The notes below the pieces were generated by a model. It was not told the origin of the DNA, made no database searches, and saw only the letters and a program-made list of their open reading frames with translations. Both the position numbers and the translations under genes were made by a program. Of a DNA stretch of 33,779 nt, positions 23,010 through 30,641 are shown in pieces (positions within the stretch are counted from its first letter, which is position 1; every line of letters begins with the position of its first letter). The DNA is from CAVYPR01 sp052145775. Its GTDB lineage: Bacteria > Actinomycetota > Acidimicrobiia > Acidimicrobiales > RAAP-2. The stretch spans positions 1 through 33,779 of the forward strand of contig JBKQNY010000190.1 of the NCBI GenBank assembly GCA_052145775.1. Direction: 5' to 3'.

Positions 23010-23816
23010 CTAGCGCTGGTGGATCGGGCACCACCAGGTGGTGCGGCCGCCGACCGTGGCCGAGACCAGCGCGGCGCCGTCGCGCGGGCAGCGGCCGCCC
23101 GGGCGGCGCTCCTCAATCAAGTCCCCCGTGTGTGAGCCACCGCGCGCCGCCAGCTCCTCGAGAGTGGCGCAGAGGTGGCGATGGAGCCGCCGCACCTCTG
23201 ACTCCGAGAGCGACGCCGAGGGGACGAGCGGGGAGAGCGAGGCCCGCCAGAGGATCTCGTCGGCCAGGAGGTTTCCCACCCCGGCCAGCCGGCTCTGATC
23301 GAGGAGCCGGGCCTTGAGCGGGGGCCCGCCGCCGGCCGCCGGGGAAGCCAACGCGTGGCGCAGACCGCCCACGGTGAGCGCGTCGGCGTCGGGGCCGAGG
23401 AGGTCCTCGTCGGGGTCGAGGGAAACTCGGCCGAACAGCCGGGGGTCGTGGAGAGCGAGCGTGCCGCCGTCGGCGAAACGGACCTGCAGCCGCACCCACC
23501 GCGCTGTGTAGTGGCCGGCCGAGTGGCGGAGCCGGTCGAGGGCGGCCCGGTCGTCCACCAACAGTCCCCCGGTCATCCCGAAGCGCACGCCGAGTGAGGG
23601 GCCCTCGCCGTCGGTCGACCCGGTGTCGAGGATGAGGAGCTTCCCCCGACGGCGCGCCGCGGTGAACCGGCGGCCGACCAGGGCCCTGCGCAGGCCGACC
23701 GACGTCGTCCCGGTTCCGAGCACGCGGCGGTCGTCGAGCCGCACCGCGGCAATCGGCCGGTCGAGCGCGGCGGTGGCCAGCCGGCGGTAGAGCTCGACCT
23801 CGAGCATCTCGGGCAC
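23010..23816 (-). CDS. Fpg/Nei-family DNA glycosylase with variant zinc finger
   Basis: 268 aa. GTG 23816 is chosen because it places Pro at position 2 and gives PEMLEVE, matching the PELPEVE that must be the mature N-terminus (the Pro amine forms the Schiff base). K59 in RRRGKLLIL is the conserved beta-hairpin Lys. DPRLFGRV and the helix-two-turn-helix SRLAGVGNLLADEILWRA are present. The C-terminal zinc finger has exact canonical spacing but ligands C243-x2-D246-x16-C263-x2-H266 in place of four Cys. It excises oxidised bases; specificity between Fpg and Nei is unclear. TACCGT six nt before the GTG suggests a leaderless mRNA. Confidence 0.9.
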   Translation of the reverse strand: MPEMLEVELYRRLATAALDRPIAAVRLDDRRVLGTGTTSVGLRRALVGRRFTAARRRGKLLILDTGSTDGEGPSLGVRFGMTGGLLVDDRAALDRLRHSAGHYTARWVRLQVRFADGGTLALHDPRLFGRVSLDPDEDLLGPDADALTVGGLRHALASPAAGGGPPLKARLLDQSRLAGVGNLLADEILWRASLSPLVPSASLSESEVRRLHRHLCATLEELAARGGSHTGDLIEERRPGGRCPRDGAALVSATVGGRTTWWCPIHQR

Positions 23817-23822
23817 CGGTCG

Positions 23823-23828
23823 ACGGTA
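23823..23828 (-). promoter_or_regulatory. -10 box TACCGT of the Fpg/Nei gene (leaderless)
   Basis: TACCGT on the minus strand, exactly six nt before GTG 23816, which independently supports that start. Confidence 0.5.
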
Positions 23829-23874
23829 GCGGCTGGCACCCGCTCGGTGGACGGGCGGTCGGTCCATGGCTGGG

Positions 23875-23880
23875 TAGGGT
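23875..23880 (+). promoter_or_regulatory. -10 box TAGGGT of the FrhB-like gene (leaderless)
   Basis: TAGGGT on the plus strand ends six nt before GTG 23887. No ribosome binding site is present. Confidence 0.5.
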
Positions 23881-23886
23881 GTCGCA

Positions 23887-25011
23887 GTGCCTCCCGAGAA
23901 GCTCCACTGGGCGCACCTCTACGACGAGGTGGTGACCTCCGGCCTGTGCACCGGCTGCTCAGCCTGCGTGGTGGTCTGTCCCTACGACGTGCTCGGCTAC
24001 GACGACACCGGCGGCCGCTACAAGCCGTTCCACGTCGAGGCCGACGGGGGGGCCGAGAGCTGCACCCACGGGGTGAAGGGATGCACGCTGTGCACGAGGG
24101 CCTGCCCGCGCTTTCGCACCTGGGAGCCCGAGATCGACCAGCACCTCTTCGGCCGCGAGCGGACCGAGGACGAGGTCTCGGGCGTCGCTGTCGACGTCGT
24201 GCTGGCCCGGGCCACCGACCCCGAGGTGCGCGCCGTCGGCCAGGACGGCGGATTCGTCTCGGCCCTGCTCGTCTTCGCCCTCGAACACGACCTGATCGAC
24301 GCCGCCCTGGTCTCGGCCCTCGAGGGCGACGGCAGCACCTGGAAGGCGGTGCCCGCCGTGGCCCGCACGCGGGCCGAGCTCCTGGCCACCGCCGGCTCGC
24401 GCTACACGTACTCGGCCAACCCCATGGCCTACGGCGAGGCGATCGACGGGGGCGCGGAGCGGATCGCCCTGGTCGGCATGGGCTGCCAGGCCTCGGCCCC
24501 GCCGGTGATGTCCGCCCGCAAGGCCGGCAAGGTGGCCCGGCGTTTCGCCCTCTCCGTCGGCCTCATGTGCTCGAAGACCTTCGACGACGCCATTTTCCCC
24601 GAGCTGTTCGAGGCCCGCTACGGCCTGAAGCGCCAGGAGATCGTGAAGATGAACATCAAGGGCGTCTTCCAGGTGTGGATGCGCGACGGCGCCTACCACG
24701 AGGTCCCGCTGAAGGAGGCGCACGCCTTCACCCGGGAGGGGTGCACGTCGTGCCCGGACTTCGCGGCCGAGCACGCCGACATCTCGACCGGCGGCATCGG
24801 GGCCTTCAACGACTGGACGCTCACCCTGGTCCGCACCGAGCGCGGCCGTGAGCTCTTCCACGCCATGGTGGCCGCCGACGCCGTCGAGGTGCGTCCCTCC
24901 GACGACGACCCGGGGGCCATCGCCCTCCTGCGCCGCCTCAGCAAGGTGAGCCGGAAGCGCTGGCCGGCCACCGCGGTCCCCATGCCGGGGCGCCTCCCCC
25001 CCGCCGGCTGA
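23887..25011 (+). CDS. Coenzyme F420 hydrogenase/dehydrogenase beta-subunit family protein (FrhB-like)
   Basis: 374 aa. Two N-terminal 4Fe-4S motifs: C21-x2-C24-x2-C27-x3-C31-P and C59...C66-x2-C69-x3-C73-P. The FrhB N and C domains follow with GQDGGFVSALLVFAL, RYTYSANPMAY, LVGMGCQA, LMCSKTFDD and REGCTSCPDFAAEHADIS. Members bind FAD and reduce or oxidise F420 or ferredoxin-linked substrates. It stands alone here with no partner subunit, divergent from the glycosylase gene. Actinobacteria are frequent F420 users, so an F420-dependent redox role is inferred. Confidence 0.9.
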   Translation: MPPEKLHWAHLYDEVVTSGLCTGCSACVVVCPYDVLGYDDTGGRYKPFHVEADGGAESCTHGVKGCTLCTRACPRFRTWEPEIDQHLFGRERTEDEVSGVAVDVVLARATDPEVRAVGQDGGFVSALLVFALEHDLIDAALVSALEGDGSTWKAVPAVARTRAELLATAGSRYTYSANPMAYGEAIDGGAERIALVGMGCQASAPPVMSARKAGKVARRFALSVGLMCSKTFDDAIFPELFEARYGLKRQEIVKMNIKGVFQVWMRDGAYHEVPLKEAHAFTREGCTSCPDFAAEHADISTGGIGAFNDWTLTLVRTERGRELFHAMVAADAVEVRPSDDDPGAIALLRRLSKVSRKRWPATAVPMPGRLPPAG

Positions 25012-25027
25012 CCCGGCGACCCGGCGG
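25001..25027. terminator. Hairpin between convergent FrhB-like and UDG genes
   Basis: ccgccgg (25001-25007) and ccggcgg (25021-25027) are exact complements around 13 nt including the FrhB-like stop codon. Possible bidirectional terminator. Confidence 0.35.
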
Positions 25028-25031
25028 CGGC

Positions 25032-25709
25032 TCAGGCGCCGAGCTGGCGGGCCCGCGAGAAGACGGCGTCGAGCATCTCCTCGGTGAGCCGGCCGGTGAA
25101 GGTGTTCTGCTGGCTCGGGTGGTAGGAGCAGAGCAGGGTGCGGCCGCCGGGCAGGGGGTGCTCGGCCAGGTGGCCGAAGGGGGGCCGCGGTCGCAGGCCG
25201 AACACCGAGGCCAGCGTGGCGGCGGCCACTGCGCCCAGGGCCACCACCACCCGGGCCCCGTCGAGCAGGGCGAGCTCCCTCTCCAGGTAGCCCAGGCAGT
25301 TGGCCCGCTCCTGGGGGGAGGGCCGGTTGTCCGGCGGGGCGCAGCGCACCGCCGCGGTCACCCAGGCACCATCGAGCTCGAGGCCGTCGTCGGCCGAAAC
25401 GCTGGTCGGCTGGTTGGCGTAGCCGGCCCGCCACAGGGCGCGGTACAGCCAGTCCCCCGACCGGTCGCCGGTGAAGATGCGGCCGGTGCGGTTGGCCCCG
25501 TGGGCGGCCGGGGCCAGCCCCACCACGACGAGGCGGGCCGTGGGGTCGCCGAAGCCCGGGACGGGCCGTCCCCAGTACACCTCGCCACTGAAGGCGGCCC
25601 GCGGGCGCGCCGCCACCGCCTCTCGCCAGGCCACCAGCCGCGCACAGCGCCGGCAGGCGGTGATCTCGCCCTCGAGCCGCAGAAGGGCGCGCACGAGGTC
25701 GGGAGCCAC
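25032..25709 (-). CDS. Uracil-DNA glycosylase, family 5 (UdgB type)
   Basis: 225 aa from GTG 25709. Motif 1 GLAPAAHGANRTGRIFTGDR (64-83) with Ala in place of the catalytic Asp/Asn, as in family 5, and motif 3 YHPSQQNTFTGRLT (196-209). Four Cys (C19, C22, C123, C138) fit the 4Fe-4S cluster. It removes uracil and related damaged bases from DNA, valuable in a GC-rich genome prone to cytosine deamination. The leaderless promoter overlaps that of the divergent phosphatase gene. Confidence 0.92.
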   Translation of the reverse strand: MAPDLVRALLRLEGEITACRRCARLVAWREAVAARPRAAFSGEVYWGRPVPGFGDPTARLVVVGLAPAAHGANRTGRIFTGDRSGDWLYRALWRAGYANQPTSVSADDGLELDGAWVTAAVRCAPPDNRPSPQERANCLGYLERELALLDGARVVVALGAVAAATLASVFGLRPRPPFGHLAEHPLPGGRTLLCSYHPSQQNTFTGRLTEEMLDAVFSRARQLGA

Positions 25710-25716
25710 GGGCCAC

Positions 25717-25726
25717 AGCCTACGAT
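25717..25726. promoter_or_regulatory. Overlapping divergent -10 boxes (UDG and phosphatase genes)
   Basis: TAGGCT on the minus strand (25722-25717) ends 7 nt before GTG 25709. TACGAT on the plus strand (25721-25726) ends 8 nt before GTG 25735. The two hexamers share two base pairs, so both genes appear to start leaderless from mutually exclusive promoters in a 25-bp gap. Confidence 0.6.
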
Positions 25727-25734
25727 TGGGGTCC

Positions 25735-26415
25735 GTGCCTGCCCCCCGGACCTCCCGCGCCGCAGCCCGCGGCGCCACGCGCCACGGGCCGCGCCCCACC
25801 GTCGTGCTGCTGGTCCGCCACGGGCGGACCCCCACCACCGGGGCCCTGCTCCCGGGCCGCTCGGCCGGTCTGCACCTCTCCGACGAGGGCCGCGCCCAGG
25901 CTGAGCGGGTGGCCGAGCGGGTGGCCGCCCTGGCCCGGCCGCCGGTCGCCGTCTACGCCTCGCCCCTCGAGCGCACCCGGGAGACGGCGGCGCCCATCGC
26001 CCGGACCCTGGGACTGCGGGTGCGCGGCGAGCCCGGCCTCCTCGAGGCCGACGTGGGCGAGTGGACCGGCGGCCGCCTGCGCCGGCTGGCCCGCACGCGG
26101 GCCTGGTCGGCCGTCCAGCGCTGGCCCGCCGGGTTCCGCTTCCCCGGCGGCGAGTCCTTCGCCGAGATGTCCACCCGGGCCAACGAGGCGGTGCTCGGCC
26201 TGGTGGCTTCCCACCCGGGCGAGACCGTCGTGGCCGTCTCCCACGCAGACCCCATCAAGGCGGTCGTGGCCGCCGCGGCCGGCGTCCCGCTCGACCTCTT
26301 CCAGCGGCTGGTGGTCTCCCCGTGCTCGGTGTCGGCCCTCGCCTACGACCCCGCCGGACCCCACGTCCTCTGCGTGAACTCCACGGCCTCGCTGGCCGAG
26401 CTGGCCCTGTCGTGA
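25735..26415 (+). CDS. Histidine phosphatase family protein, MSMEG_4193 type
   Basis: 226 aa from GTG 25735. A basic N-terminal tail is followed by VVLLVRHGRT with the phospho-accepting His (RHG, 28-30), LPGRSAGLHLSDEG, SPLERTRETA, and VAVSHADPIKAVVAAAAG with the second catalytic His. The lineage (phosphoglycerate-mutase-like, MSMEG_4193 type) regularly precedes DUF3090 and SCO1664-type genes in actinobacteria. Its substrate is not established. Its TGA overlaps the next GTG by four nt. Confidence 0.9.
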   Translation: MPAPRTSRAAARGATRHGPRPTVVLLVRHGRTPTTGALLPGRSAGLHLSDEGRAQAERVAERVAALARPPVAVYASPLERTRETAAPIARTLGLRVRGEPGLLEADVGEWTGGRLRRLARTRAWSAVQRWPAGFRFPGGESFAEMSTRANEAVLGLVASHPGETVVAVSHADPIKAVVAAAAGVPLDLFQRLVVSPCSVSALAYDPAGPHVLCVNSTASLAELALS

Positions 26416-26945
26416 ACGAGGCCATCGCCTTCGAGCAGCCGGACCGCTTCAGCGTGGCCGCGGTGGGGCCCGTCGGCTCGCGGCTGTTCCTCCTCCACGC
26501 CGCCCAGGGCCGGGCCGCCCTCACCGTCAAGGTCGAGAAGCAGCAGGTGGCGATCTTGGCCAGCTACCTGGCCCGCATCGTGCGCGAGCTGGGCCGTCCC
26601 GCCGAGCTCCCCGACGACCTCGAATTCGACACCGACGCCGAGCCCGAGTGGGCCGTGGGGACCATCGGGGTCTCCTACGACGACGACCTCGACCGCCTCG
26701 TGGTGGTGGTCGAGGAGTCCGTGCGCGACGAGGACGAGGAGGAGGAGACAGAGGCCCTCGACATCGACGACGACGGGATGGTGGCCCGCATCCTGGTCAC
26801 CAGGGAGCAGGCGGCGGCGTTCGCCATCCGGGCCACCACGCTCGTCGAGGCCGGACGGCCGCCGTGCCCCCTGTGCGGCCTGCCGCTCGACCCCTCGGGC
26901 CACGACTGCCCGCGCACCAACGGCCACCGACCACCCGTCACGTGA
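26412..26945 (+). CDS. DUF3090 family protein
   Basis: 177 aa from a GTG overlapping the previous stop (GTGA). FEQPDRFSVAAVGPVGSRLF at the start and KVEKQQVAILASYLARIV are typical of the family. An acidic loop (about 105-122, DEDEEEETEALDIDDD) follows. The C-terminus carries a zinc-knuckle-like CPLCGLPLDPSGHDCP (C152, C155, H164, C166). Function unknown; the strict gene neighbourhood suggests it works with the phosphatase and the SCO1664-type protein. Confidence 0.9.
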   Translation: MNEAIAFEQPDRFSVAAVGPVGSRLFLLHAAQGRAALTVKVEKQQVAILASYLARIVRELGRPAELPDDLEFDTDAEPEWAVGTIGVSYDDDLDRLVVVVEESVRDEDEEEETEALDIDDDGMVARILVTREQAAAFAIRATTLVEAGRPPCPLCGLPLDPSGHDCPRTNGHRPPVT

Positions 26946-27700
26946 CCTGGCGGCCCGAGGCCGACCGTCCCGGCACCCCGGACCCCGATCCCGACGGGCC
27001 CGAGGCGGCGGCCGTGCTCTTGGCGGGGGAGATGACGGTGCACGGGCGCATCGCCGGCAGCTCGAACGCCACGCTGCTCGTCACCTGTGCGGCCGCCGCC
27101 ACCGAGTTGTTGGCCGTCTACAAGCCCGCCCGGGGCGAGCGGCCGCTGTGGGACTTCCCCTCGGGCCTCCACCGGCGCGAGGTCGCCGCCTACGAGCTGT
27201 CGGCCGCCCTCGGCTGGGGCGTCGTCCCGCGCACCGTGGCCCGCCCTGACGGCCCCTTCGGCCCCGGATCGGTACAGCGCTTCGTCCCCGAGGACGGCGA
27301 GGCCCACTACTTCACTCTGCGCGAGGACCCGCGCTGGCACCTCTCCCTGGTCACCATCGCCGCCTTCGACGTCCTGGCCAACAACGCCGACCGCAAGAGC
27401 GGCCACGTGCTCTTGGCCGAGGAGCGGCTCTGGGCCATCGACAACGGCCTGTCCTTCCACACCGAGGAGAAGCTGCGCACCGTCATCTGGGACTTCTGCG
27501 GCGAGCCCCTGCCCGCCCACCTCCTCGCCGACATCGAGCGCCTGGTGGCCGACGGCCTCCCCGACGCCCTGCGCGACCTCCTTGCCCCCGACGAGGCCGA
27601 GGCTCTCGGGCGGCGGGCGTCCGGGCTCCTCTCCGAGGGCAGCCTCCCGGTGCCCGACGAAGACCGCGAGTGGCCCCCCTACCCGTGGCCTCTCGTGTGA
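26942..27700 (+). CDS. SCO1664-family protein (PI3/4-kinase-like fold)
   Basis: 252 aa from a GTG overlapping the DUF3090 stop (GTGA). AVYKPARGERPLWDFPSG gives the nucleotide-binding Lys and loop. REVAAYELSAALGWGVVPRT, NNADRKSGHVL (catalytic loop) and IDNGLSFH (metal-binding Asp) match the atypical-kinase pattern. Family members are conserved in actinobacteria with no proven substrate. In Mycobacterium and Streptomyces the gene next to this trio is mshC; here it is an acyltransferase instead. Confidence 0.88.
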   Translation: MTWRPEADRPGTPDPDPDGPEAAAVLLAGEMTVHGRIAGSSNATLLVTCAAAATELLAVYKPARGERPLWDFPSGLHRREVAAYELSAALGWGVVPRTVARPDGPFGPGSVQRFVPEDGEAHYFTLREDPRWHLSLVTIAAFDVLANNADRKSGHVLLAEERLWAIDNGLSFHTEEKLRTVIWDFCGEPLPAHLLADIERLVADGLPDALRDLLAPDEAEALGRRASGLLSEGSLPVPDEDREWPPYPWPLV

Positions 27701-27707
27701 CCGCCCG

Positions 27708-27724
27708 GGTGCCACAATGGCACC
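27708..27724 (+). terminator. Hairpin after the SCO1664-type gene
   Basis: ggtgcca caa tggcacc: a perfect 7-bp stem with a 3-nt loop, eight nt after the stop. No T-run. It may terminate the trio before the acyltransferase gene. Confidence 0.4.
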
Positions 27725-27813
27725 GCATCTTGACCCTCTTCCGAGCACCCACGCAGTGACCCCTTCCCCGCACCACCCGCTCCGGCCCTGCGCCCTGAAC
27801 CGGGACCGGCCGC

Positions 27814-29670
27814 GTGCCTGAGCCGGTAGAGGGGACCAGCCCCTACGTCCCGGGCCTCGACGGCCTGCGGGCGGTCGCCGTGCTGGCGGTGATCGTCTTC
27901 CACCTCAACTTCTCCTGGGCCGGCGGCGGGCTGCTCGGGGTGGGTGTCTTCTTCGTCATCTCGGGCTACCTGATCACCGACCTGCTGGCCTCGGAGTTCC
28001 AGCGGCGGGGCGGGATCGCCCTGGGCATGTTCTGGATCCGGCGCGCCCGGCGGCTCTTCCCGGCCCTGTTCGTCATGCTCTTCGTGACGTTCGGCTGGGT
28101 GACCCTCTTCGACCGGGCCCAGCTGCCGGCGATGCGCAGCGACCTGCTGCCCGCGCTCTTCTACTACTCGAACTGGTGGTTCGTCTTCCAGCACATCTCG
28201 TACTTCGCCAAGTTCGGCCCGCCGACCCCGGTCGGCCACCTGTGGTCGCTGGCCATCGAGGAGCAGTTCTACCTGATCTGGCCGTTCGTGATGCTGGCCA
28301 TGCTGCGCTGGCTGCACAGCCGCCGGGCGATGATCGCCGTCATCCTGGCCGCCGCCCTGGCCTCGACGGTCGAGATGGCGATCCTCTTCTCCCCCTACTC
28401 GGACCCGACCCGCATCTACGACGGCACCGACACCAGGGCCTTCGCCCTCCTCATCGGCGCCGCGCTGGCCCTCGCCCTCCCCCGGGCCAGGACGTACCCC
28501 CCGGTCACGGTCGGGGCCCGGCGCCTGCTCGACGCGGCCGGCGCCGTGGCCCTCGGTGGCATCTTCATCATGTTCTGGCGCACCGGCGAGTACGACGCCT
28601 TCCTCTACCGCGGCGGGATGGTCCTGCTCTCGCTGCTCACCGCCGTGGTCATCGCGGTCATCGTCCACCCCGGGGCGCGCTTCGGCCGCCTCCTGGGCGT
28701 CGAGCCCCTGCGCTGGATCGGCGAGCGCTCCTACGGCATCTACCTGTGGCACTACCCGGTCATCATCCTCACCACCCCGGCCAACGCGGCCCCCAACGTG
28801 GTGCGGGCCCTCGTGCAGATCGCCGCCAGCATCGGCCTGGCCGCGCTCAGCTGGCGCTACGTTGAGCAGCCCGTGCGCCACGGCGCGCTGCCCCGGCAGT
28901 GGCGCAGGCTGCGGGCCCACCACTGGACGTGGCCGCCCCGGCTGCGCCCGGCCGAGTGGGCGGTGGCCGGGGGGGTGACCGTCAACACCGCGGTGTGCCT
29001 GGTCGGGCTCTGCGGCCTGGTGTCGGTGCCGGCCCTGGCCGCCGCCGCCCACCACCGCACAGTCCTCCCCCCGGCCCACCACCACGAGGCGGCGGCCACC
29101 TCCACCACCGCCGTGCCGGGCGGCCCGACCACGACCACGGCCCCGCCGCCTCCGGGACAGGGGGTGACGGCCATCGGCGACTCGGTCCTGGTCGACGCGG
29201 CCACAGACCTCCAGCACCTGCTGCCGGGCATCGTCATCGACGCCAAGGTCGGCCAGCAGCTCTACCAGGTGCAGTCCACAGTCCCCTCGCTCAAGGCCAA
29301 CGGCGACATCGGGACACGGGTGGTGATCGAGCTCGGCACCAACGGGCCCTACTCGGCGGCCCAGCTGACCGGCCTGCTCAACTCCCTCGGGCCGCTGCAG
29401 GAGGTCGTGCTCATCAACACCCGGGTGCCGCGACCCTGGCAGACACAGGTCAACACCACCATCGCCACAGTGGCCAAGACCTACCCCCACGCCACCCTGC
29501 TCAACTGGTACGCGGCGAGCGGCGCCAACCCGCAGGACTTCTACACAGACGGCATCCACCTGAACCCCGGGGGGTCCCAGTACTTCGCCACGCTCATCGC
29601 CAACGCGCTGGCCGCCGACCGGCCCCGGGCCCCCGGCGGCCCCCGCGACCGGGTGGGGTCGCGTCCGTGA
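27814..29670 (+). CDS. OafA-type acyltransferase with C-terminal SGNH domain
   Basis: 618 aa from GTG 27814. The N-terminal acyltransferase-3 domain has about ten spans, with GLDGLRAVAVLAVIVFHLNF (catalytic His), GVFFVISGYLITDLL, RRARRLFPAL and SLAIEEQFYLIWP. A Pro/His/Thr-rich linker (about 410-450) leads to an extracytoplasmic SGNH domain with GDS (S457), GTN (N510) and DGIHL (D579, H582). Such fusions O-acetylate cell-wall or surface polysaccharide outside the membrane. Thr codon ACA appears only in the extracytoplasmic part: I count seven after 29041 and none before. Confidence 0.93.
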   Translation: MPEPVEGTSPYVPGLDGLRAVAVLAVIVFHLNFSWAGGGLLGVGVFFVISGYLITDLLASEFQRRGGIALGMFWIRRARRLFPALFVMLFVTFGWVTLFDRAQLPAMRSDLLPALFYYSNWWFVFQHISYFAKFGPPTPVGHLWSLAIEEQFYLIWPFVMLAMLRWLHSRRAMIAVILAAALASTVEMAILFSPYSDPTRIYDGTDTRAFALLIGAALALALPRARTYPPVTVGARRLLDAAGAVALGGIFIMFWRTGEYDAFLYRGGMVLLSLLTAVVIAVIVHPGARFGRLLGVEPLRWIGERSYGIYLWHYPVIILTTPANAAPNVVRALVQIAASIGLAALSWRYVEQPVRHGALPRQWRRLRAHHWTWPPRLRPAEWAVAGGVTVNTAVCLVGLCGLVSVPALAAAAHHRTVLPPAHHHEAAATSTTAVPGGPTTTTAPPPPGQGVTAIGDSVLVDAATDLQHLLPGIVIDAKVGQQLYQVQSTVPSLKANGDIGTRVVIELGTNGPYSAAQLTGLLNSLGPLQEVVLINTRVPRPWQTQVNTTIATVAKTYPHATLLNWYAASGANPQDFYTDGIHLNPGGSQYFATLIANALAADRPRAPGGPRDRVGSRP

Positions 29671-29671
29671 G

Positions 29672-30640
29672 CTAGCCGCGCCCCTTCAGGGCCTCGATGA
29701 GGGCGGGCAGCACCTTGTGCACGTCGCCCACGATCCCCAGGTCGGCCACCGAGAAGATCGGGGCGTCCTGGTCCTTGTTGACGGCGACGATGTTCTTCGA
29801 GCCCTTCATGCCCACCAGGTGCTGGGTGGCCCCCGAGATCCCGCAGGCCAGGTAGACGGTGGGCTTCACCGTCTTGCCGGTCTGGCCGACCTGGTGCGAG
29901 TAGGGCACCCACCCGGCGTCGACGATGGCCCGGCTGGCCCCGGCCGCCCCGTGCAGGAGGCCGGCCAGCTCCTCGATCAGGGCGTAGTTCTCGGCCGCGC
30001 CGAGCCCCCGGCCGCCCGAGACCACCACCGGCGCCTCGTCCAGCTTGGGGCCGGTCCGCTCCTCGGCGTGGCGGGCCACGATGCGCGCCGCGTTGGCGGC
30101 GCCGGCGTCGGGCGCCGGGGCGGCCACCACCTCGGCCGGCCCGCCGCCCGAGGGCTCGGCGGTGAAGGACTTGGCCCGGATCACGAAGATGCCGGGCCCG
30201 GGCCCGGTGAACCGAGCGGTCACGATGTGCGAGCCGCCGAACACCGGGTGCTGGGTCGACAGGCCGTCGCCGGCCACCAGGCCGGTGACGTTGGTGAGCA
30301 CCGGGCGGTCGAGCTTGGCCGACAGCCGCCCGGCCACGTCGCGGCCGTCGTAGGTGGCGGGGATGAGGAGGGCGTCGGGGCCGTCCCCCGACTCGACCAG
30401 GGCGGCGATCGCCGAGGCCACCGGGACCCCGGGCAGGGCCCCGCCCAGGTCGCCGACGTCGTGGACCCGGGTGGCGCCGTACTCGCCGAGGGCGGCGGCC
30501 ATGGACGCCGTCTCGGACCCGAAGGCCACCGCCTCCACCACCGAGGCGACCGAGCGGGCCTCGGTCAGGAGCTCCAGGGTGATCGGGGTCGGACCGGACT
30601 CCCCGGCCTCGGCCAGCACCCACACCTTGTCGACGGCCAT
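29672..30640 (-). CDS. etfA: Electron transfer flavoprotein alpha subunit
   Basis: 322 aa. The C-terminal FAD domain has VVSGGRGLGAAENY, SHQVGQTGKTVKPTVYLACG and GATQHLVGMKGSKNIVAVNK ending with IFSVADLGIVGD, all ETF-alpha signatures. With EtfB it accepts electrons from acyl-CoA and other dehydrogenases. ATG 30640 follows the etfB stop by one nt. Its stop is one nt from the convergent acyltransferase stop. Confidence 0.96.
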   Translation of the reverse strand: MAVDKVWVLAEAGESGPTPITLELLTEARSVASVVEAVAFGSETASMAAALGEYGATRVHDVGDLGGALPGVPVASAIAALVESGDGPDALLIPATYDGRDVAGRLSAKLDRPVLTNVTGLVAGDGLSTQHPVFGGSHIVTARFTGPGPGIFVIRAKSFTAEPSGGGPAEVVAAPAPDAGAANAARIVARHAEERTGPKLDEAPVVVSGGRGLGAAENYALIEELAGLLHGAAGASRAIVDAGWVPYSHQVGQTGKTVKPTVYLACGISGATQHLVGMKGSKNIVAVNKDQDAPIFSVADLGIVGDVHKVLPALIEALKGRG

Positions 30641-30641
30641 C

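Noticed and set aside
27679..29559. 626-codon open frame on the minus strand
   Set aside because: It is antisense to the acyltransferase gene, whose domains are clear. Its product is Gly/Arg/Asp/His-rich without motifs, as expected for GC-rich shadows.
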